Below, piece after piece: positions 56,593 to 64,000 of a stretch of 64,000 bases of DNA (position 1 is the stretch's first letter; each line of letters opens with the position of its first letter). A program made the position numbers and the translations under genes. The DNA is from Ophioderma brevispina (taxonomy: Eukaryota > Echinodermata > Ophiuroidea > Amphilepidida > Ophiodermatidae). Under the pieces are notes generated by a model. The model was not told the origin of the DNA and ran no database searches. It saw nothing but the letters and a program-made list of their open reading frames with translations. The DNA lies in assembly GCA_023653785.1 (NCBI GenBank), contig JAMKCH010084951.1:38194-102193 (forward strand). The letters are read 5' to 3'.

Positions 56593-56607
56593 TCCACTAA
56601 CCAACCC

Positions 56608-56642
56608 GTATTGATAGCTCAGTTGGTTAGAGGCCTTTGCTA
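56608..56642 (+). mobile_element. tRNA-like 5' half (SINE head remnant)
   Basis: TTGATAGCTCAGTTGGTTAG matches a canonical tRNA D-arm/A-box almost exactly, but the sequence leaves tRNA shape after the anticodon region and has no B box. Not a functional tRNA gene. Confidence 0.55.
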
Positions 56643-56984
56643 GTAAAAACTGGACACAAGTATGTGCCTTCTCATCAATTTCATCATGTAGATCAAGATT
56701 AGGGCCTAATATTCATAATTGAAGGTAACAACATCAGATGGAGGTTAAGTATGTACCCTGACTGCCAAATCGGATCTTAAGGGCCACAGGGGAGGTCCAT
56801 TCTTAAGTTAAGACTGACGGATTGGGGTATATCATTAAATCCTAGGAATGTATATACCTTTGGCAAAGTTGCAATTTTATTTGTCTGTTTTGACAAAACT
56901 GATAAAAATTTAAAGTATTATAGCGAAGCTCGGAGAGACTGGCGAGCACAGAACTAAATACAAGACGAAAAAAATGACACCGGT

Positions 56985-57055
56985 CTCGAACCCGGAACGT
57001 CTCGCTTTCTGGCTATGAGAAAAATACCACTGGGTCACAGAGGACTGTGTAATGT
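56985..57055 (-). mobile_element. tRNA-like SINE head, minus strand
   Basis: On the minus strand GTGACCCAGTGGTATTTTTC leads to GCCAGAAAGCGAGAC and then GGGTTCGAGACCGG, giving A box, anticodon-like region and B box in order. The acceptor stem does not pair. A truncated SINE is likely. Confidence 0.5.
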
Positions 57056-57102
57056 GGACACATGTGGAACGAGCGCTAATGTAATTTAGTCTTTATTTCA
57101 GA

Positions 57103-57126
57103 ATTTGTTTGTTTGTTTGTTTGTTC
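57103..57126 (+). repeat. GTTT microsatellite
   Basis: Six or so uninterrupted TTTG units. Confidence 0.9.
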
Positions 57127-57439
57127 TTTTGGTTTTTTTTATAATATAAACATTTAAAAGTGTATGATTGCCATTACCAGTAATTGCCATTATAGTCATG
57201 ATATCAGCATCAAAACTGTTTAAAGAGTCTAAACCTAAACAGTTTGAGTTAAATAGTTTTCCTCTGCTACGGCCAAAAACTGGTCTGACGTTGATGAATG
57301 AATGGGCACTATTGGCACGGTAAGAGCCTGATACAGATCCTGTAATATGTTATTTAAAGTTAGTCACAAGAATATTACATACTACGTTTTAAACTGGAAG
57401 ATGTTTTGTAAACACAGCAGAGACGGTTTGTCCTTCAAA

Positions 57440-58035
57440 GGTATCATGGTGTCATGGTGTCCATGTGTACTCGGGTGTACTCACGAGATAGATGTCATGG
57501 GTCTCAGTGTGTAATCACAGTGGGTCCATTTGTACTCAGTGTGTGATCATGGAGTATCCACTGTCGATATTCTTTGCTTCACACTCTACAGATATACAAC
57601 AGAGGGAGTCCTTCAAAGACACAGTCAGTGGGGGCTGTCCATGTGTTACTCAGTGTGTACATGGAGTGACCACACTGTCCTTGCAACCCATTCAAACTAA
57701 GCCAGGGCGGAAAAAATGGCTTATTCCGGGAAGATAATCACATTTCCCATGGATTCCCCACCATTTCTTATTCTATTCTTTGTCGGAAAAGTCAAAATTT
57801 CCCTCCAATGGTCAAATTTCCCGGGAAGGAGCTTCCTAGATTCCCCACTTTTTTCCCACACGCATTTCTACTGCTACGTACTTATAGAGTACACAAACTT
57901 AACCAGGCACACAACAGATGGTGTCCTAATACAGGGTCCAGTGATGTCCCTGTGCTACTCAGTGGTACTCTGTGGGTGTCCATAAGTACTCAGTGGTGAT
58001 CAAGGAGTACACTGTCCTTTGACACCCATTCAAAT
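57440..58035 (+). repeat. Diverged repeats of GTCCATGTGTACTCAGTG type
   Basis: At least three loose units, each with GTCCATGTGT(T)ACTCAGTG, TGATCA(T/A)GGAGTA, CACTGTCCTT and ACCCATTCAAA. They end near 57600, 57700 and 58035; another unit is at 60935-61020 beyond the foldback. A non-repeat block (57705-57870) with TTTCCCATGG and TTTCCCGGGAA words lies between units two and three. Confidence 0.65.
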
Positions 58036-58369
58036 CTGCTGTCAGCTATTCACTATACCAGGCCACAACACACGGCCCCATTTAGGTGTCGTCTTGACAC
58101 ACACAGCGCCGCCCATTGTTGAAATCTTGGCAAACCTTTGCAAATCTTCACTGCCCTAGGGAGTTTATCACCACATCATTATCGGCTTGAGTGGTATACG
58201 GCGGTCCAGTATCGTTACTCCTGTTTCTAAATGAAAGCGAAATTTAAACCAGCGTTGAAAATTCTCAAGACTGAAATAATACCGAAAGGCCTTGTGGGAA
58301 AAGGGATGCGGCCCATAGCAATTGCGTGTTCACTTTCCGTGTTTGCGAGCACCGAGTAACCCGACACAA

Positions 58370-60300
58370 AACGTTAATTTTTTTCGCTAGGTTCTATAGT
58401 TCAGACCCAATTACGATACATAGGCCTATGAAAAAACAAACATAGTAACGGACCATAGTGATGCAAAAATCGCTCCATAGAAACCCCTTGGGTCATTCTT
58501 CCATGCCAATCAACAATCGAGTACACACCATCACCTCATGGATTTCTTTCTTTTTTGGGTGTATTGAGAGATATTTAATGAGAAACTGAAATTCTGAAAT
58601 TTGAGTTTTCTGTAACCTCTTTTCCGTTTTCTCACGCTACGCATTTTAATTTTGAGGGGGGTCACCTCAAAACATGTACCGTGTGAAATTCAATATTAAG
58701 AGGCCATAATAAAGAACTACATCCCTCAATCCTTCCAAACTTGGCAATTCTGGATACCGTTCTGTCAGATCGCAACTATGTGAACAGAAAACATGCACCT
58801 TGTTGCCCCAATTTAAAATAAACAGGTGGTCAAAAATGGCCCAAAACCCACTCGGACCATACTTTGGGGCCCATAAGTCCAAAACTAAAAGTGATATAAC
58901 TTCAATTTTGCTTGAATGAATAGCTTATCTTCAAATACTTGAACACTACCCTTGTGTACAATATTATACTTATATCAAGCTTTATTTGAAGAGATATAGT
59001 TGTCTCAAAAAGCAAATTCCAATTTTGACCTTGACTGCCCCCTAAAAACCAAGTCAACAGTCTGGCACCAAATTTCTGGCTTGTCATATTTTTGAGGGGG
59101 ATTTGCTTTAATTTTTTTGGCAAAGTTTCTTGTGTTGTCTAAGTGTCTTCTATAAGTAACCTGGTCTTCAAAAAGCCCTACTTCATGTAATTCAGTTTGT
59201 GAAAGATTCCCATTTAACACAACAGGAAACCTGAACTTGGCAAACTGGATATTAACTTGCACCTTTCACTTTTTACTATATAATTTCAATAGAATATTAA
59301 AGTATGATAAATTCCTTACCAAACAGACACCAGCTGAAATTTGGTCCATACCTAGATCAAGTGCTAATAAGGAGATGATATTGATTTCATGTCATTGTTA
59401 GAGTTTCTACAAAGAGTCAAACTGGATTCAAAGTCTTAAACTCCACACTTGAATACCCGGGTTGCAAAGTTCAGAATTCTGTTAACATTTCAATGGGAAC
59501 TTTGTCTGATATAGTTGAAGTTTAGATCTTTGAAGCCTGTTTACCTACCTATGGCAGTTAGACACCATTTGAAATTGTACCAACTCAGCAGGGGCCCCTC
59601 TTAACCATAATTTCAAGCAGAATTTGGTGCAACATGCGCATTGGATTTTTAGGGGGTCAAGTCAAGGTTAATTTGGACTTTTTGCTTTTTTGGCAGCAAC
59701 AGCTATATCTCATCCAATAAAGCTTGATTATAAGTATAAGATTGCACACCAGTAGTATTCAAGATAAGCATTCATCAGCCCAAATTTGGACTTATATCAC
59801 TTTACTTTTTGACTTATGGGCCCCCAAAGATGGTCCGAGTGGTTTTTGGGCCAGTTTTGACCCACCTGCTTTTTTAAATTGGGGCAAGTGCATTTTTCTG
59901 TTCACATATTGCAATCTGCAGCAAAAAGGTTTATCCAGAATGCCAAGTTTGAAGGATCTGAGGCTTAGTTCCTTTACCTATGGGGCCCTCTGAATATTGA
60001 ATTTCACATGTTTTTGAGGTGACCCCCCTCAATTTAAAATTGCTGTAGCGTGAAAATGAAAGAGGTACGAGCTCAATTTTCAGGACTTTAGTTTCTCATG
60101 AATATCTTTCAATAACAACCAAAAAGGAAAGAAATCCATTGGGTGATGGTGTACTCGATTGGTTGAATTGGCATGGAATGACCCCCCTCGTATTCCGGAG
60201 AATTTGAATTTAGTTTCATTTGCATGCATTTCGCTATGACGGACTGATAACGTTAATCTCTCGTGCATTACCAATTTATGATAATTCTGTTGCTTCTGTG
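58370..60300. mobile_element. ~1.9-kb foldback with arms of several hundred bp
   Basis: Ordered complementary landmarks: TTGGGTCATTCTTCCATGCC (58490) with GGCATGGAATGACCC (60172); CACCATCACCTCATGGATTT with AAATCCATTGGGTGATGGTG (60135); GGGGGTCACCTCAAAACATG with CATGTTTTTGAGGTGACCCC (60008); CCACTCGGACCAT with ATGGTCCGAGTGG (59831). Pairing persists inward to about 59215-59250 against 59455-59490. It lies among the GTCCATGTG repeats, which resume beyond it. No transposase recognised. Confidence 0.85.
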
Positions 60301-60934
60301 CCACGACTACTTACTGTTTCCTGACCGCCTTAGGCTGAGGGTGGGAAATTCTGTCAGATAGCGTTGATTTGGATTTTTTGTACATTGCTGTACACTGGAT
60401 ATTGCGAAAAATACTTGGCATTTCGTCCACACTTTTACGCACCAAAATATTCCTAACTTATTAAATTGTCTAGTTAGCTGCTAGTTTATAAGCTAGGTTT
60501 TAAATTTTTGAAAACCAAAACAAAAACCATGACCCATACGGCTCCATCCTCAGCAATTTTCTTACCTTTTCAGCTGGCTCAATTCCCGATTGCTGCTATC
60601 AAGTCTTGCCACCAACACAACACCCAGCGTACAAAAACTAGTGAGCTAAGGGGTCTTTTTTCAGGAACCCATTTCTAACATCAGATGGATCCCCACCTGA
60701 TTCGTTGGATTTCGCGATATCCAAGGTACCCCGAAACCGTTTTTTCATTCCTTGGTCAAGCTAATCGCAGAGCCTTTAACACAGCGCTTGGCTGCTAAGG
60801 AGTCCAAGACGTAGTGCATGTCTTAAGAATAGCCGGCCAATCAGCGATGCGGAAAACTGAATAGGTTGGCGCGGTGTGCCAGCATACGATGCGATGGAAG
60901 CGTAAAGGGTGTGGACCACTGGATGTCCTAAGTA
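60301..60934. other. Gene-free stretch
   Basis: Nothing recognised. Confidence 0.4.
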
Positions 60935-61020
60935 CACGTCAGTGGTTTCCATGTGTCCTCGTGGTGGTACCCCACTGTGGATTCAAGAGTACCACACTGT
61001 CCTTTGATACTGCAAATAAC
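60935..61020 (+). repeat. Outlying GTCCATGTG-type unit
   Basis: TTTCCATGTGTCCTCGTGG, GTACCACACTGTCCTTTGATA match the units at 57440-58035. It is separated from them by the foldback element. Confidence 0.55.
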
Positions 61021-62431
61021 GACTAGGGAATTCATAGTACAACACTATAGGCAGCACAACAAAGGGCCCCTAAATTGTTTGTCTTGCCGATATTCTACAA
61101 TATTGGGCACTTGGCTGCATACTAGAGACAACTGTACGAAGGGTCATCCCAAGAGTTCAATCAGTTTTCCGTTTAATATCCACCAGAGCAATAAATTTTG
61201 ACTACCATTTTCACAATTCTTAGTCCTGGATAGCCCATGTGACGTTCAACCTTATCAGGACTGTAGCAGTGTAACTAAACCTACAACAAGCTATAACCTT
61301 TGTTTTAATCCTTATGATTTGTGACGAAACATTGTGTAGCATTTAAAACACATTGACTTGATTTTGTTGGCCCTGTATCATTTTTACCATCTTATTTTAT
61401 CATGTTCCCCACATCTCCCAGAGTTGACCCAAAATTTCTGATTCAAGTCTTCTTTCCCCAAAACCTTAACAATGATATCCTCATTTATGACGCAACTACT
61501 ATCTATGGCTCTACTGCCATTCTGGGTTTGTTACACATATATGAAACAGGAAGCTGCTTCCCCATTTTTTTTAAAATTTTTGCAACAGTGTTTTGTTAAA
61601 ACAGTACTTTACCTGCAAATCGCTCATACATCCATGTCACACAAGCTGTTTGAAAGTCTCATTTATTATGACAAACGATATAAACCAAAACATCGTACCG
61701 CAGACACAGCACAGTTGACACTAATTTGAAGTATTTATGCTTGCCACTAACTACACCTGTCTAAATATGATGAAATTTAATTTGCCGGCAAAATGATGGA
61801 TTTTTCATAATCTAGTTTTACAAAACACCAAAACAACACGTCTTTCTAATGGGAAATAGGCATGTAGAGGGGCGCTATAACATACCATGCCTTTGTATGC
61901 CTATATGCAAGATTCCCGACATGGATTTTTTCTGATTTTTTCGGAGGTAAATAATAGCTCTTACCTGTCCCTACTTAAAATCAGTTGTCAAAATTGTGTC
62001 ATCATTGCTTAGAATTGCTCGAAAAATAAAGAGACATCACAAACAGCTGTGATGTCCACACCCAATAAGGTGCACTGATTTCCTCTCTGAGCATGACAAA
62101 TGTGGTGACAGTTTACACATTCCCTCTTAACTTTTTGACTGCATCATGTCTCTATTAATGGGTACCCAATTGTAGCACATACATTCCCTCCACCCCCATG
62201 GGTTTTCAAAACAATGCAAAGGGGCCCACTGGTGGGTATGGTGTTCCACAAGGTCCATTCATGGGACACAAATTAAACTACAAAAAAAACACTTACACTT
62301 CCCTGTCATTTAAAATGTTGACAGCAAAGTAGGTGCGTTAAAGAACACCAGAGGTTGGCAAAGTGAAGCAGGCAACATGAAAAAAAAAACAGAGAAATAT
62401 GCAATTAACAAGCTTTTAGTAAATTATTCAT
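61021..62431. other. Gene-free stretch
   Basis: No repeat edges or credible exons. Confidence 0.4.
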
Positions 62432-62786
62432 TTAAAATCCAAGGGCCCTATCGCCAATAGCCTCGTCCCATGGACCCCCAGATTTTACCAAACTGGTCAA
62501 ATTTTGGTATCAGAAAAAGCTACTATTTCTCATTTACCCTGTGAAATCTTAAGGCTCAAGGATGTTGGTTTGGATGTATGAGGGAAAATGTGCCCCTTTT
62601 TGGTCGACCACTATTAATTATTACACAGTACCTCTATGGGGATTGGAAAATCAAGTTTTACCCTCTCATCTCAAAAACGGGTTTGAAAATATCGGCGTGA
62701 AACAGATGGGGATTTGGGGTGAAGGCCATTCTATCAGATGTAAAACTTATAGACTTAAATTCGGGAATCGGGCCATCCCCCTTTAA
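62432..62786 (-). mobile_element. TTAA MITE, family 3 copy 3
   Basis: Bounded by TTAA. Its reverse complement starts TTAAAGGGGGATGGCCCGA and runs collinear with 10801-11123 (ATAGAATGGCCTTCACCCCA, CCCCATCTGTTTCACGCCGA, CATTTACCC). 355 bp, the only copy in this orientation in the window. Confidence 0.85.
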
Positions 62787-63424
62787 TATGAAGTGAAAGA
62801 AACATCACAATTTGAATTCAACTTATCACATTCACCCTTTCTACATCTTTATCATTCCACAAATTCAGTGGGTCATACGCAAATAAAATATATCCCTTTT
62901 TGTAGTTATTTTACACCGAACTTCTTCACATTCCACTAATTTGAATGTTTTTTATGTTTAATGCAATCCCACATCATTGTAAACTATGCTTTGTAAAATC
63001 TGTAATCCACACTCTGTATTTACAACACTGCAATGTTGATGTATTAAAACAATAAATATGTGATTTCTTGAGATTTTTCCCTAGATTTATTTTAAATGAA
63101 AGATGAAAGCTTCATCAATTTCACTTTTAGCCAAAATGAAACAAAAAACAACAACACAGCGAAAATTGACTTAAAACCCGATGAAAATGACCATTTTGAA
63201 ACTAATTTAAGTTCAGAGATCAATGATTTTAATGATACAAGGCAATGTTTATTACAAGACATGTAGATCATTTCCAGATAAAATGCAATCACACCAAAAT
63301 CTCAACTTTCATACAAAAAATGAAGGCGTGGTATCTAGAAAAAAAAATCGAGTTCAATTTTACAATAATTCAACAGTATCAAATCTGGATTTTTTTAGCA
63401 AAATGAATCACTGCTATCTGGCTT
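62787..63424. other. Gene-free stretch
   Basis: Nothing recognised. Confidence 0.4.
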
Positions 63425-63740
63425 GAAGGTAAGGGGACGGACCCTGTGTACACAGTACCGGAGTGGCCCATCCTCTCTTTTGAAAGCGATTGGCCCAGAC
63501 TCCAACCATATAATGTTGCGGTAGGGGGATCACTACAACCCTCTCTCTACACGAGTCTGTTTACCTTCCCGACATTGAACAATACTGTACCACATTCTAC
63601 ACCTGGGTAGAGAGGAATACTGGATGTACGGCGCCTTACTCAAGGGCACAACACATTGGCCTCAGCGGGCTTGAACTCACAACCTTTGTCTTGTGAGTTC
63701 GGGCGCCTAGCCCCCCACTGAACCTGGCTAGAGCGAATTT
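63425..63740 (-). mobile_element. tRNA-derived SINE, minus strand
   Basis: On the minus strand, AGGTTCAGTGGGGGGCTAGG (A-box region) and GAGTTCAAGCCC (B box; complement at 63668-63679) precede a body with GCCCTTGAGTAAGGCGCCGT, TATTCCTCTCTACCCAGGTG and TTGTAGTGATCCCCCTACCG. The CCTTGAGTAAGGC + CACCCAGGTG layout is characteristic of a common marine-invertebrate/fish SINE type. About 315 bp, near full length, with no obvious tail. Confidence 0.75.
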
Positions 63741-64000
63741 GAATTAGCCCAAACCCACACAGGCACACAAAGACTCAATATCCCTCCCTACCTACACAAA
63801 CAAACTCAGTCAAATTCAAAACCAAACCCCAAGAAATAAGTTTTCTCTGATTCATTCAACTAGAGCTGGGCAAATTGTATAAATGCTGAAACTGATAAAT
63901 AATGTTTTGTTGTTTCCCCTTACACTGACAGCTTGGCTTCTATGATCATGGATCCCCCAAGCTATTATAGTATTTGGTAAGGTATCCTTAGTCCTTCCCT
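63741..64000. other. Gene-free end of window
   Basis: ACACA- and CCAAAC-rich words (63750-63835), otherwise nothing recognised. Confidence 0.4.

Noticed and set aside
56608..56680. tRNA gene beginning GATAGCTCAGTTGG
   Set aside because: Only the D-arm half is tRNA-like; no T arm or acceptor 3' strand.

Overview
The window looks like intergenic nuclear DNA from an animal with a large, repeat-rich genome. It is AT-rich, with scattered CpG clusters, and no open reading frame clearly exceeds what chance allows: the longest is 146 codons at 35335-35775, about what random sequence of this composition and length should give. No operons, bacterial-type genes, rRNA genes, intact tRNA genes or CRISPR arrays were seen. 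The content is mostly short non-autonomous DNA transposons, tRNA-derived SINE pieces, two non-LTR retrotransposon remnants, foldback elements and short tandem arrays. The mix suggests a marine invertebrate deuterostome: TTAA-flanked MITEs, hAT-like MITEs, Harbinger-like MITEs, tRNA SINEs carrying a CCTTGAGTAAGGC-like body, and frequent TAGGCCTA. An echinoderm or hemichordate is the best guess. That assignment is inference and not firm.

Layout. 1-5200: a CpG cluster with a hairpin, then a hAT-like MITE interrupted by a TTAA element, a SINE, a second hAT-like copy and a Harbinger-like MITE. 6500-12200: a SINE, a TGACCT-containing repeat, a repeat copy with a 25-bp perfect hairpin, and a run of TTAA elements (one nested) around a TIR element that contains a start-codon/splice-donor signature. 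12200-24400: sparse, with scattered copies of the same families and a 74-bp tandem array built on an odd palindrome. 25179-30900: a decayed CR1/L2-like LINE 3' end, a CCATG-rich palindromic element, a 470-530 bp direct duplication around a LINE endonuclease scrap, and two inverted-repeat elements. 31160-39900: two more members of the first TTAA family, an inverted GTTCG/CGAAC array, a 1.1-kb foldback and simple repeats. 41400-41850: the best candidate for a small host gene, on the minus strand. 43500-50600: an AAAAAGAGT-rich MITE, a degenerate tandem array related to the one at 19 kb, and a TG microsatellite. 51800-64000: further family members, a MITE split by an insert with an 11-bp direct repeat, a ~1.9-kb foldback, and a SINE at the end.

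The families can be compared inside the window. Several elements occur two to five times, so termini, target-site duplications and empty sites can be read from the copies themselves. At least three distinct families end at TTAA, two superfamilies are implied by 8-bp and TAA duplications, and three nesting events are visible. No set of genes works together here. The biology of the window is the history of mobile elements, plus a few short signals that may belong to host transcription units.
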